From Flavobacterium muglaense (lineage in GTDB: Bacteria; Bacteroidota; Bacteroidia; Flavobacteriales; Flavobacteriaceae): 64,000 bases of DNA. Positions within the stretch are counted from its first letter, which is position 1; each line of letters starts with the position of its first letter. The position numbers and the translations under genes were made by a program. The stretch lies in the NCBI RefSeq assembly GCF_014305155.1, contig NZ_JACRUK010000002.1, positions 84,923-148,922 of the forward strand, in the 5' to 3' direction. The notes beneath the pieces are model-generated. The model was given only the letters and a program-made list of their open reading frames with translations, ran no database searches and had not been told where the DNA came from. Positions 1 to 8,432 of the stretch are shown here, piece after piece.

Positions 1-822
1 AGTACCACGTCGCATTGATTTTAATACTGAATCAGATATATGTTGTAACGGAATATCAATATAGTTACAAATCTTAGGTTCGCGTTTCATTAAGTCTAAA
101 ACGTCCATAGGGAAACCAGTAGGGAAGGCGTAATGCAAACGAATCCATTCAATCCCTTCAACAGCTGCCAATGCTTCAAGAAGTTCAGCTAAATTTCTTT
201 TCTTATAGATATCAAGACCGTAATAAGTTAAATCTTGAGCAATCAAAATCAATTCCTTAACACCATCACGAGCTAAACCTTGTGCTTCTTTAACCAGTTT
301 TTCAATAGGTTGCGAAACGTGTTTTCCTCTCATAAGCGGAATCGCACAAAAACTACACGGTCTATCACAACCTTCTGCAATTTTTAAATACGCATAGTTT
401 TTAGGAGTTGTCGTCAAACGTTCTCCTAATAATTCATGCTTATAATCAGCTCCTAGCGCTTTTAATAATTGAGGTAATTCAGTTGTCCCAAAAAATTGAT
501 CCACATTCGGAATCTCTTTTTCTAAATCCGGTCTGTAACGTTCAGATAAGCATCCAGTCACAAAAACCTTGTCAACCAGTCCTTTTTCTTTCTTGTCGGC
601 ATATTCTAAAATCATGTTAACTGACTCAGCTTTAGCATTGTCAATAAACCCACATGTGTTGATTACAATGATGTTTCCTTCTCTCTCAGCAGGCGCTTCA
701 TGTTCTACTTCCTTGCCATTTGCACGAAGTTGTCCCATTAAGACTTCACTATCATATATATTCTTTGAACACCCAAGGGTGATTACGTTGATTTTATTCT
801 TTTTTAAAGACTTGGTTCTCAT
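1..822 (-). CDS. rimO: Ribosomal protein S12 methylthiotransferase RimO (partial, C-terminus beyond window)
   Basis: Radical-SAM enzyme of the MiaB/RimO family that methylthiolates the conserved Asp of ribosomal protein S12. The reading frame runs from ATG at 822 to the window edge: 274 codons of roughly 440 expected, so the rest of the radical-SAM barrel and the TRAM domain are missing. The N-terminal methylthiotransferase domain shows its three Cys sites (TLGCSKN, INTCGF, VTGCLSERY). The radical-SAM triad is in CDRPCSFCAIP (CxxxCxxC), followed by LILIAQDLTYYG. The motif spacing and the LMRGKH stretch are more like RimO than MiaB. A terminator at 983-1021 separates it from the upstream porin gene, so it probably has its own promoter in 823-980, a stretch largely occupied by a dispersed repeat. 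Confidence 0.93.
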   Translation of the reverse strand, partial: MRTKSLKKNKINVITLGCSKNIYDSEVLMGQLRANGKEVEHEAPAEREGNIIVINTCGFIDNAKAESVNMILEYADKKEKGLVDKVFVTGCLSERYRPDLEKEIPNVDQFFGTTELPQLLKALGADYKHELLGERLTTTPKNYAYLKIAEGCDRPCSFCAIPLMRGKHVSQPIEKLVKEAQGLARDGVKELILIAQDLTYYGLDIYKKRNLAELLEALAAVEGIEWIRLHYAFPTGFPMDVLDLMKREPKICNYIDIPLQHISDSVLKSMRRGT

Positions 823-901
823 AGTTTTGTAAATTGGAGTGCAAAATTACGTTTTTTTATCCAATCCCCATTAGTTTAACTAGGTTTTAGAACGTTTTTT
901 A

Positions 902-980
902 GGAGCTATTTCCTGCTGTCCGCTATATCTCTTGTGTCCGCTATCGCTACCACAAGAGGATGCCGCTTCCATCAGGGCTA
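902..980 (+). repeat. Dispersed palindromic intergenic repeat, copy 1
   Basis: First of four related intergenic elements. It carries the left module GTCCGCTATATCTCTTGTG, a variable centre, and the right module CACAAGAGGATGCCGCTTCC; CTCTTGTG and CACAAGAG pair as a stem. The same order of modules (CCGCTATATCT, hairpin, AGGATGCCGCTTC) is found at 36832-36918, and more diverged copies lie at 10335-10448 and 56631-56766. It has no ORF of its own and sits between rimO and the terminator of the porin gene. Confidence 0.75.
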
Positions 981-982
981 AA

Positions 983-1021
983 AAAAAGTCGTCTTGAGCT
1001 AGTACAACAAGACGACTTTTT
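983..1021 (-). terminator. Rho-independent terminator of the porin gene
   Basis: Stem GTCGTCTTG (988-996) pairs with CAAGACGAC (1008-1016) around an 11-nt loop. It is flanked by an A-tract (981-987) and a T-tract (1017-1021), so on the minus strand the hairpin is followed by U7. It lies just past the stop of the FadL-like gene. The A/T flanks make it potentially bidirectional. Confidence 0.85.
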
Positions 1022-1041
1022 AAGGAGATTATGTTGTTTTA

Positions 1042-2622
1042 CTACAATTCAAATAAAAGCGTAAAAGTAACATTGTTGTTTATGGCATTGATGGTCGCGC
1101 CATCTGTAAAACCTTGGCTAAGAAACCCTTGTTGTGAAGCTCTTTTGGCATAAGAATAAGCTAAATCTAGCTTAGTTGATCCAAAATTGTATCCAAGTCC
1201 TGCAGAGTATCCTGTTAAATCACCAACTGTAGTACCATTTTTATACGGACTTTGCTCGTAACGGTAACCAGCTCTAAGGCTTAATAGTTCTATTTTATAT
1301 TCACCACCTATTCTTAATTCACCAGTGTTGGTTAGAATGCTGTTCATGTAGTTATTTTGATCGTTAAAAAACGAGTTGTTTTCGGGTCTGAATTTCGTTT
1401 TGCTGTAGTCTTTGAGTGCATAGTCAATACTAATCAATCCTTTTTTTTCAAATACATACGCAAAACTTACTGTTGTTTTACTTGGGGTTTGTAGTTTGTA
1501 AGCTTCGTAAAGGTTGGTAGTTCTTGGGTCAGCAACATCAGCGTCTAGTGAACCTGAGCTATTGCTGCTCACCGCATATAGTTTTTGAGATAATTCGTCA
1601 TTCAGGCGATACCAAGTCGATGATTCGTAAGCTAAACCAAGTCGAACGTCTTTTGTAACTTTCGCTATAGCTCCCAGTTGGAAAGAGAATCCTGTTCCGT
1701 AAGTATACAAGTCATTGCTAAATTGAGCTTGAGTTACTCTATAGTTTGAGTTTAAGGTGTTGTTGTTGTCCTCATAGAAAACAGTCGATCTTCTATAGTC
1801 CGAAAAATGGGAGTTCAAGTTAATTCCTAAATAGAGTTTGTCTTTATAGGATGTAGCGGCGTTAAAGGCTAATTTTCCATTATAACCTGTTTCAACAATG
1901 CTATTTTCTTGGTAGTAATTCCCTCCTGAAGCAACATTGGTTTCAAAAGCTGAATCAGCATTTGTAGGATCTACAGCGTTTATAACGTAAGCTTGATAGC
2001 CTAGCATGGCTTGCTGTGCTGCAAATCCATTCAGTTTAGGGTATTGGTTATTAGGTAAGTTGGTTCCTAGAAACGAGTATAAACTTGAGATGGATTCACC
2101 TGTTTGAGTGTTGACATATGTTTGAGGTACCGGTGCTCCACCGTTACTGGTGTTAGCATAGCTCAGGAAGTAATTCCCTATTGAGTTACTGGGGTTGGTA
2201 CCTGCAGAGAAAACAGAATTGTTAAAATTAGTCGTGTTTTCATAGTCTAGCGCTATGGCAACCTTTTTCCAATTGCTGTTTTTACTTTGATTGTTGAAAA
2301 CAAATACTCCTCCAGCTTGGTTTAAATCAAATGAATTCTTGCTGTCACTCGTTTTAGAACCAAAATAGGTCGAATTGTTTTTATTGCTATTGTTGCTTAA
2401 GGTTACGCCAACTTGGTTGTTTATAAATACGGCCGATCCTGCAGGGTTTACATTTATAGAGGATAAGTCACCTCCTAGGGCACCAAAGGCGCCGCTCATG
2501 GCTCTAAAACGAGCGGTTCCGTTTAAGTTGTCTTGTGAATAGCGCAAAGCATCTGTAACCTCTTGTGATTGTGCGATACCAAAGGTTAAACCAGTTAACA
2601 ATATAAATAGCTGTTTTTTCAT
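1042..2622 (-). CDS. OmpP1/FadL-family outer-membrane transport protein
   Basis: A 526-residue outer-membrane beta-barrel. It begins with a signal peptide (MKKQLFILLTGLTFGIAQSQ) followed by the region typical of the OmpP1/FadL family in Flavobacteria: RFRAMSGAFGALGGDLSSIN and then NPAGSAVF, an N-terminal plug-like segment with the NPAG motif. The rest alternates short aromatic and polar strands, as expected for a long-chain fatty-acid or hydrophobic-compound channel. It ends with a hydrophobic strand (NNNVTFTLLFEL). The start lies 27 bp after the stop of the upstream Gly/Asn-rich lipoprotein gene, suggesting co-transcription and a shared envelope role. The substrate cannot be read from the sequence. 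Family assignment is good; transport of fatty acids specifically is inferred. Confidence 0.8.
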   Translation of the reverse strand: MKKQLFILLTGLTFGIAQSQEVTDALRYSQDNLNGTARFRAMSGAFGALGGDLSSINVNPAGSAVFINNQVGVTLSNNSNKNNSTYFGSKTSDSKNSFDLNQAGGVFVFNNQSKNSNWKKVAIALDYENTTNFNNSVFSAGTNPSNSIGNYFLSYANTSNGGAPVPQTYVNTQTGESISSLYSFLGTNLPNNQYPKLNGFAAQQAMLGYQAYVINAVDPTNADSAFETNVASGGNYYQENSIVETGYNGKLAFNAATSYKDKLYLGINLNSHFSDYRRSTVFYEDNNNTLNSNYRVTQAQFSNDLYTYGTGFSFQLGAIAKVTKDVRLGLAYESSTWYRLNDELSQKLYAVSSNSSGSLDADVADPRTTNLYEAYKLQTPSKTTVSFAYVFEKKGLISIDYALKDYSKTKFRPENNSFFNDQNNYMNSILTNTGELRIGGEYKIELLSLRAGYRYEQSPYKNGTTVGDLTGYSAGLGYNFGSTKLDLAYSYAKRASQQGFLSQGFTDGATINAINNNVTFTLLFEL

Positions 2623-2649
2623 GTTGTTTCTTTTTAAAAATAAGATTGA

Positions 2650-3753
2650 TTATCCTCTACCGCCTGATGATCTTCCTCCACCTGATGATCTTCCTCCTGA
2701 TGATGATCCACCACTTGATGATCTTCCGCTGCTGCTACTGCTACCTTGATTGAAATTATTGTTTGATCGAGTAGGAGTATAGCTTTCGTTTCGGCTATTG
2801 TTGTTAGTGTTCGTGTTGTTGTATTCTCTAGTAGTATTGGTATTTGTTCTTCGAGTTGGTGTGTTGTAATTTTGATTTTGCGATTCATTTCTTCTGGAGA
2901 AAGTAGGTGTGCTTTGCGTATTACTACTTCTGCTAAAGTTACCGTTGTTTCTGTTGAAGTTGGTATTATTGGAGTTGCGTGAGCTGTTTATGTTTCTAGT
3001 GTCATAACTGTTGTTTTGCGAAGTGTTTCTTGCGCTTGCATTACGATTGGTGTTACCTGAGTTTGAGTTATAGTTCGAAGAACCTCTTCTACCGGCATTG
3101 TAAGAGTAATTACGATTGTTGTAGCGATTTGCAGATCCGTAGTTGTTGTATCCGTAACCGTATCCAAAGTTACCATATCCCCAGTTGTTATATGGGTATC
3201 CCCATCCAAAAGTATTGTATCCATAACCATAATAAGGATAACCCCATCCGAAGTTTGAGAAACCATATCCAAAGTTACCATATCCCCAATTGTTGTATGG
3301 GTTGCCCCATCCGTAATTAGCGTATCCCCAATTGTTATATGGATTCCCCCATCCGAAAGACGAATAGCCTAATCCATAGCCAAAGTTAGATCCCCAATTG
3401 TTTTGAATAGTGATATCAGTTCCGGTTTGGTTATTTCCCCAACCTGCGTATTGATTGTTTGATGGATCAAAGTCGGTTTCTTCATTATTATAATTGTTAT
3501 AATCATCAATGTTAGTGAAGATTTCAGTCGATTGATTGTCATTTTGTAAAGAACTGAAATAGTCTTTGTATTGATTACTAGCAGTAGCTTGAGGTACAGT
3601 TTCGGTTCTTTGAGGTGTGCTACCACCGTAAATACCGTCACTGTCATAATAGGAACTATTTTGATAGGTACCGCAAGAGGTCATTAGTAAGCTTAAAAAC
3701 GCAATTACAGTGTAAATTGGTTTTTTTTGGGATGAAAAAGTATAAGTTTTCAT
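2650..3753 (-). CDS. Low-complexity Gly/Asn/Tyr/Trp-rich lipoprotein
   Basis: A 367-residue protein not assignable to a named family. It has a lipoprotein signal: basic start, hydrophobic run FLSLLMTSC with lipobox Cys27, then G. Residues about 30-110 are acidic and Asn-rich. Residues about 125-210 form short tandem repeats built on GWGNPYNNWGYGNFGYG-like units. The next 110 residues are Asn/Arg/Ser/Thr-rich and disordered-looking, and the C-terminus is a Ser/Gly/Arg-rich tail of GRSSGGG units. Tandem codons make the DNA repetitive, and other frames stay open only because of this composition. It is probably surface-exposed and co-transcribed with the FadL-like gene downstream. A possible -7 box (TATTTTTG on the minus strand, 3784-3791) lies about 30 bp upstream. 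Confidence 0.75.
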   Translation of the reverse strand: MKTYTFSSQKKPIYTVIAFLSLLMTSCGTYQNSSYYDSDGIYGGSTPQRTETVPQATASNQYKDYFSSLQNDNQSTEIFTNIDDYNNYNNEETDFDPSNNQYAGWGNNQTGTDITIQNNWGSNFGYGLGYSSFGWGNPYNNWGYANYGWGNPYNNWGYGNFGYGFSNFGWGYPYYGYGYNTFGWGYPYNNWGYGNFGYGYGYNNYGSANRYNNRNYSYNAGRRGSSNYNSNSGNTNRNASARNTSQNNSYDTRNINSSRNSNNTNFNRNNGNFSRSSNTQSTPTFSRRNESQNQNYNTPTRRTNTNTTREYNNTNTNNNSRNESYTPTRSNNNFNQGSSSSSGRSSSGGSSSGGRSSGGGRSSGGRG

Positions 3754-3854
3754 ATCTGTATGGTTTTTTATTGTTGCACATTACAAAAATAGTTAGTTTT
3801 GTGGAACTTTTTAGTTAAATAATATAAAACAAAATTTGTGCCAAACTATTCAAT

Positions 3855-5333
3855 ATGAGCAAGAACCTTACTACAAGATCAGAAGATTATTCAAAATGGT
3901 ATAACGAACTGGTTGTAAAAGCGGATTTAGCTGAAAATTCAGGAGTTAGAGGTTGTATGGTGATCAAACCGTATGGCTATGCTATTTGGGAAAAAATGCA
4001 AGCAGAGTTGGATCGAAAGTTTAAAGAAACGGGACATGAAAATGCCTATTTTCCTTTATTTGTTCCTAAGAGCATGTTTGAAGCCGAAGAGAAGAATGCT
4101 GAAGGATTTGCAAAAGAATGTGCTATTGTTACGCATTATCGTTTAAAAAATGATCCAGATAAGCCAGGGAAATTAATGGTTGACCCTAATGCTAAGTTAG
4201 AAGAAGAGCTTATTGTTCGTCCTACGAGTGAGGCAATTATTTGGTCTACTTATAAAGGTTGGGTGCAGTCGTACCGCGATTTACCTTTGTTAATCAATCA
4301 ATGGGCCAATGTGGTGCGATGGGAGATGAGAACGCGTTTGTTCTTGAGAACAGCCGAATTTTTATGGCAAGAAGGGCATACAGCGCACGCTACTAGAGCA
4401 GAAGCTATCGAGGAATCAGAGAAAATGATGAATGTATATGCTGATTTTGCTCAGGATTTCATGGCAATTCCGGTGATAAAAGGGTTGAAAACAGAAACAG
4501 AACGTTTTGCTGGTGCAGAGGAAACATATTGTATCGAAGCTTTGATGCAAGATGGTAAAGCACTTCAGGCCGGTACATCTCATTTTTTAGGTCAAAATTT
4601 TGCAAAAGCATTCGATGTTAAATTTGCTAATGCCGAAGGGAAGCAAGAATATGTTTGGGGTACATCATGGGGAGTTTCAACCCGATTGATGGGAGCATTA
4701 GTAATGACGCATTCTGATGATCAAGGATTGGTTTTGCCTCCTAATTTGGCGCCTATCCAAGTGGTTATTGTACCTATATATAAAACAGATGAGCAGCTAG
4801 ATGCAATTACGGCCGAAGTAGCTGTGTTGATTGCTAACTTGAGAAAGTTGAACGTTTCTGTAAAATATGATAATAGAACGACTCAGAAGCCCGGGTTTAA
4901 ATTTGCAGAATGGGAATTAAAAGGGGTGCCTGTTCGAGTTGCGGTTGGACCAAAAGATTTAGAAAACGGAACTTTTGAAGTAGCAAGAAGAGATACTTTG
5001 ACAAAAGAAGTGAAGTCTAAAGACGGAATTGAAACCTACATAAGTGATTTACTAGTGCAAATTCAAGCAGATTTGTTTAATAAAGCTTTGACTTATAGAG
5101 ATACTCATGTAACAGAAGTAAATAGTTTTGAGGAATTTAAAACGGTTTTAAATGACAAAGGTGGTTTTGTATCAGCACATTGGGATGGTACAGCTGCTAC
5201 CGAGGAGAAAATAAAGGATCTTACCAAAGCAACTATTAGATGCATTCCTTTGGATAGTGTAGAAGAGGCTGGAGTATGTGTGTTTACTGGGAATCCGTCT
5301 AGTAAGAGAGTGCTTTTTGCAAAGGCTTATTAA
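3855..5333 (+). CDS. proS: Proline--tRNA ligase, short archaeal/eukaryotic-type
   Basis: Class II aminoacyl-tRNA synthetase, 492 residues, charging tRNA-Pro. Class II motif 2 is visible around [20 protein letters not shown] and proline-pocket residues in [26 protein letters not shown] and the motif 3 neighbourhood [15 protein letters not shown] follow. The C-terminal anticodon-binding domain begins at about residue 300 ([11 protein letters not shown]). The length and the absence of an inserted editing domain fit the short ProRS form that Bacteroidota use. It is monocistronic and transcribed away from the lipoprotein gene; the 73 bp after it hold the tRNA-Glu promoter. Confidence 0.96.
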   Translation: MSKNLTTRSEDYSKWYNELVVKADLAENSGVRGCMVIKPYGYAIWEKMQAELDRKFKETGHENAYFPLFVPKSMFEAEEKNAEGFAKECAIVTHYRLKNDPDKPGKLMVDPNAKLEEELIVRPTSEAIIWSTYKGWVQSYRDLPLLINQWANVVRWEMRTRLFLRTAEFLWQEGHTAHATRAEAIEESEKMMNVYADFAQDFMAIPVIKGLKTETERFAGAEETYCIEALMQDGKALQAGTSHFLGQNFAKAFDVKFANAEGKQEYVWGTSWGVSTRLMGALVMTHSDDQGLVLPPNLAPIQVVIVPIYKTDEQLDAITAEVAVLIANLRKLNVSVKYDNRTTQKPGFKFAEWELKGVPVRVAVGPKDLENGTFEVARRDTLTKEVKSKDGIETYISDLLVQIQADLFNKALTYRDTHVTEVNSFEEFKTVLNDKGGFVSAHWDGTAATEEKIKDLTKATIRCIPLDSVEEAGVCVFTGNPSSKRVLFAKAY

Positions 5334-5360
5334 ATTTTTTAAATTTTTTTAAGTCTGCTA

Positions 5361-5390
5361 TTGTACTTCTCGAAAATAGTTGTATTTTTG
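5361..5390 (+). promoter_or_regulatory. Flavobacteriia-type promoter for tRNA-Glu cluster and rpsT
   Basis: TTG at 5361-5363 and TATTTTTG at 5383-5390 are separated by 19 bp. This fits the Bacteroidota consensus TTG-N17-23-TAnnTTTG and lies 20 bp before the first tRNA. Confidence 0.8.
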
Positions 5391-5410
5391 CATCCGCATT
5401 AGAGAAGCAA

Positions 5411-5482
5411 GGCCCGTTCGTCTATCGGTTAGGACGCATGGTTTTCATCCATGTAAGAGCGGTTCGATTCCGCTACGGGCTA
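5411..5482 (+). tRNA. tRNA-Glu(UUC), copy 1
   Basis: A 72-nt cloverleaf: acceptor GGCCCGT/ACGGGCT (G1-U72 wobble), D arm GTCT...GGAC, anticodon stem CATGG/CCATG with loop TTTTCAT giving anticodon TTC, and T arm AGCGG TTCGATT CCGCT. Discriminator base A; CCA is not encoded. Confidence 0.95.
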
Positions 5483-5526
5483 CTAATTTTCTTTTGCAAA
5501 AGTTCTTCCTTAACTTAAAAGGATAT

Positions 5527-5598
5527 GGCCCGTTCGTCTATCGGTTAGGACGCATGGTTTTCATCCATGTAAGAGCGGTTCGATTCCGCTACGGGCTA
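5527..5598 (+). tRNA. tRNA-Glu(UUC), copy 2
   Basis: Identical in sequence to the tRNA at 5411-5482 over all 72 nt, with anticodon TTC. The spacer between the two is 44 bp, short enough for one transcript. Confidence 0.95.
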
Positions 5599-5646
5599 CA
5601 AAATAAATCTAATTTTTTAGATTCATAACTAACTTAGAAGGATAAT

Positions 5647-5718
5647 GGTCCGTTCGTCTAGGGGTTAGGACGCCAAGATTTCGTCTTGGTAACAGGGGTT
5701 CGATTCCCTTACGGACTA
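5647..5718 (+). tRNA. tRNA-Glu(UUC), diverged isodecoder
   Basis: The anticodon stem is CCAAG/CTTGG with loop ATTTCGT, so the anticodon is again TTC with U33 in place. Acceptor GGTCCGT/ACGGACT and T arm AGGGG TTCGATT CCCTT differ from the two upstream copies. It therefore reads the same codons with a different body. Confidence 0.92.
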
Positions 5719-5753
5719 CAAAATAAAATAGTAAAAGATAAAAACATAATAAA

Positions 5754-6005
5754 ATGGCAAATCATAAGTCAGCTCTAAAGAGAATCAGAAGTAACGAAAA
5801 GAGAAGAGTATTAAACAGATACCAACATAAAACTACTCGTAATGCTATCAAAGCATTAAGAATAGCTACTGATAAAGTTGATGCTACTTCTAAATTGTCA
5901 AATGTAATTTCTATGATTGACAAATTAGCTAAAAAGAATATCATTCATGATAACAAAGCGTCTAACTTGAAATCAAAATTGACGAAATTTGTTGCTAAAT
6001 TGTAA
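5754..6005 (+). CDS. rpsT: 30S ribosomal protein S20
   Basis: An 83-residue basic helical protein that binds 16S rRNA early in 30S assembly. The start MANHKSALKRIRSNEKRR and the Lys/Arg-rich helical body with KASNLKSKLTKFV at the end are typical of S20, and the length is normal. It lies 35 bp after the third tRNA-Glu with no promoter of its own visible, so it is probably expressed from the tRNA promoter. A strong terminator follows 23 bp after the stop. Confidence 0.96.
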   Translation: MANHKSALKRIRSNEKRRVLNRYQHKTTRNAIKALRIATDKVDATSKLSNVISMIDKLAKKNIIHDNKASNLKSKLTKFVAKL

Positions 6006-6028
6006 TAATTGCATTTTATCGATAATAT

Positions 6029-6059
6029 AAAAAAAGCTCCTTTTTAAGGAGCTTTTTTT
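6029..6059 (+). terminator. Rho-independent terminator after rpsT
   Basis: AAAGCTCCTT pairs with AAGGAGCTTT around a 3-nt loop, preceded by an A-tract and followed by T7 (6053-6059). It closes the tRNA-Glu/rpsT unit. Confidence 0.9.
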
Positions 6060-6126
6060 ATGTCTATATATTTCAAAAAATCGATGATGTTGTTAATTTG
6101 ATACTTTAGCTGGTGTGTGTAAAATG

Positions 6127-6546
6127 TTATTTGGCTATAGTTACTTTGCTTGTAACGTATTTTAACATTGAGGTGGTGATGGGTTTTGGTAAGAAATCTA
6201 AAACCATAGGGTAGGTGTTTGCTTTTTCTAAATCGTCGGGATCAACTGTTGATGAAAGCACAACGATCTTAATTGTGTTTACATGTTTGTAGTGTGTTGT
6301 ATTGAATTCGTCAAGAAATTCCCAGCCGCCCATTACAGGCATGTTGAGGTCTAAAAACACTAATTGAGGTAAGTTGACTGCTGTGTTTTGTGATTTTAAA
6401 TCATTGAGGTTCTTGAAGTATTCTAAGGCTTCTTCGCCATTTTGTGCTGTAATTATTTCTTTTGAAAGTAATGATTTTTGAATCACTTTCTTGCATAACA
6501 TCAAGGTTATAGGGTCGTCATCAACGCATAGAATTAAATCGAGCAT
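6127..6546 (-). CDS. Single-domain (CheY-like) response regulator
   Basis: A 139-residue receiver domain without an output domain. Acidic pocket residues are in LCVDDDP (residues 6-12), the phospho-acceptor Asp is in LVFLDLNMPVMGG, the switch Ser/Thr is in VVLSSTVD, and the conserved Lys-Pro is in FLPKPIT. It starts 4 bp after the stop of the PAS histidine kinase upstream, so the kinase is its likely partner. With no DNA-binding domain it probably acts through protein contacts or a phosphorelay. A close paralogue with the same organisation is at 19266-19655. Confidence 0.9.
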   Translation of the reverse strand: MLDLILCVDDDPITLMLCKKVIQKSLLSKEIITAQNGEEALEYFKNLNDLKSQNTAVNLPQLVFLDLNMPVMGGWEFLDEFNTTHYKHVNTIKIVVLSSTVDPDDLEKANTYPMVLDFLPKPITTSMLKYVTSKVTIAK

Positions 6547-6550
6547 TCGT

Positions 6551-8260
6551 TTATTTATTTTTAAATGTTATTGTAAATGTAGTGCCTATGTTTACTGTGC
6601 TTGTGACATTAATGCTTCCTTCCATAGCTTCAACTTGAGATTTTACTAAATAAAGGCCTAGTCCTTTGCTGTTGGGTTGGTTGTGGAATTTTTGATACAG
6701 TCCAAAAATTTTATCTTTGTTTCTTTTTAAATCAATTCCGATGCCATTGTCTTCAAATACTATATAAGTGCTGTTGTTGCTGTGGAATGATTTAATTGAT
6801 ATTTTTAACTCTTTGTCTGTTGATCTGTATTTAATGGAATTGCTTAGTAGATTTTGTAAAATGCTTTCAATATATGGTTTATTGATATAAAGAACGGGTG
6901 CTTGTTCAGTATCTAATACAACTAGTGGCTTTTGACCCTCGGTTGCGGTAGTTATTTTGTAGATTTTTTTAAATACGTCCTTAAGGACAACTTCTTCTCG
7001 CTGGATAGAAGGTTTGTCTTTAATTAACATCACTCTCGTAAGGTCGTTTATAGTGTCGTTTAGTAAATGTGTTGATTGACTAAACCCGTGTATGATTTCT
7101 TTTAATTCTAAATCTTCAATTTCTATATCTTCTACAAGGTTTAGTAGGCCGGTTAAATTAGATAATGGTGCTCTTAAGTTGTGTGATGTGATGTAAGAGA
7201 ATTGCTTAAGATCTTTGTTGGTAATGGTTAGTTCGTTAATTAGTTGTTCTTTTTCTTTTTCTTGTTTTTTGTCATTTGTGATGTCTCGCTGAATGGAGAT
7301 CCAATGCGATAGTTCTTTGTCGGCATTGTAAATAGGAATCATCGAGAAGCTCAGCCAAAACTCTTCGTTGTTTTTTTTATAACAGATCATTTCGAATACG
7401 CTTTCTTCTCTGTTTTTGATGGTGTCAACAATTTTTTGAATGTTGATTGGGTCAGTGTTGATTCCTTTTAATAAGTCGGGTGACTCGCCTATTACTTCAC
7501 TTGCTTTGTATCCTGTGATCGTTGAAAAGGCAGGGTTAACATATATTATTTTTGGTAATTTGTTTTTATTGAAGTCGGCTTCACTAATAACAATAGAATC
7601 TTTTGTTTGTAAAATTACTGTTTCAAGGAGTTTTAGTCTTAGTTCTTCTTCTTTGCGTTTAGTGATGTCTTGTATTGCGCCAATCATACGGGTTGGTTTT
7701 CCGTTTTCGTCTTTTAATAGAAAGCCTCGGTCTAAAACATATTTGTATGAATTATCGGAACATTTAAAACGGTATTCGTCTTGCCAGTTTTCGGTTTTTT
7801 GTTCGATGAAAGAATATAGTTTAATAGACATTTTGATACTGTCCTCTGGGTGAATGTTGTCAAACCACCATTTAGAGCTATTTCCTATTTGGTTTTCATC
7901 GTATCCAAACATGCTCTTAATTCCTTTATTCCAGATGAGTTGGTCTTGTTGGATTTGCCAATCCCAGATGGTGTCACTTGTTGCTTTTGCTACAATGTCG
8001 TATTTCTCATTAGACTCTCTGATCTTGTCATTGGTGCGTTTTAATTTTTCGAAAAAGCTTAGGTTTCGATTGTCGTTTTTGACTAAGATAAATCTGTAGG
8101 TTAAGCCTGTGATTAGTACTAATGTTACATCTTTGATGAAATTTACTATCGGGTAAGTGGTTGTCTTTGAATAAATTAAAGATATTTTATGAAAAATTAT
8201 AGCTGCGAATATAGCAATGAGTAGGTAGATCGCGGTTATTTGGTTGGATTTGTTTTTCAT
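6551..8260 (-). CDS. Membrane-anchored PAS-PAS sensor histidine kinase
   Basis: The start is placed at 8260 (MKNKSNQITA), 569 residues; an in-frame ATG 11 codons upstream (8293) is possible. Two N-terminal hydrophobic helices are followed by two PAS/PAC domains; PAC-type ends are MIGAIQDITKRKEEE and WISIQRDITNDKK. The dimerisation domain carries the phospho-acceptor in ITSHNLRAPLSNL, with the conserved Pro after the His. The ATPase has the N box NLLSNSIKYRS, the G1 box FEDNGIGID and the G2 box GLGLYLVKSQVEAMEG. It is paired with the downstream receiver 4 bp away. The signal is unknown. Confidence 0.92.
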   Translation of the reverse strand: MKNKSNQITAIYLLIAIFAAIIFHKISLIYSKTTTYPIVNFIKDVTLVLITGLTYRFILVKNDNRNLSFFEKLKRTNDKIRESNEKYDIVAKATSDTIWDWQIQQDQLIWNKGIKSMFGYDENQIGNSSKWWFDNIHPEDSIKMSIKLYSFIEQKTENWQDEYRFKCSDNSYKYVLDRGFLLKDENGKPTRMIGAIQDITKRKEEELRLKLLETVILQTKDSIVISEADFNKNKLPKIIYVNPAFSTITGYKASEVIGESPDLLKGINTDPINIQKIVDTIKNREESVFEMICYKKNNEEFWLSFSMIPIYNADKELSHWISIQRDITNDKKQEKEKEQLINELTITNKDLKQFSYITSHNLRAPLSNLTGLLNLVEDIEIEDLELKEIIHGFSQSTHLLNDTINDLTRVMLIKDKPSIQREEVVLKDVFKKIYKITTATEGQKPLVVLDTEQAPVLYINKPYIESILQNLLSNSIKYRSTDKELKISIKSFHSNNSTYIVFEDNGIGIDLKRNKDKIFGLYQKFHNQPNSKGLGLYLVKSQVEAMEGSINVTSTVNIGTTFTITFKNK

Positions 8261-8405
8261 TACCCAAATGTAATTAAATATTGCGAATAACAAAATTTAG
8301 ATCTAAAGTTATTTAATTGGTTTAAAAAAGCACAGTTTTTTAGGGTGTAATGCGTTAACAATATGTAAAGTATTAGATATTTATTTTTTATATCAAAATA
8401 AAGTG

Positions 8406-8413
8406 TACCTTTG
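8406..8413 (+). promoter_or_regulatory. -7 box of typA promoter
   Basis: TACCTTTG matches TAnnTTTG and lies 19 bp before the typA start codon. No TTG is present at the usual -33 distance, so only the -7 element is supported. Confidence 0.6.
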
Positions 8414-8432
8414 CACCCATTAAAAATCACAG

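Noticed and set aside
2988..3818. Overlapping long frames on both strands opposite the Gly/Asn-rich lipoprotein
   Set aside because: They come from codon repetition in the lipoprotein gene and show no independent start or family.
5380..5628. 82-codon open frame across the first two tRNA-Glu genes
   Set aside because: It translates tRNA sequence and repeats because the two tRNAs are identical.
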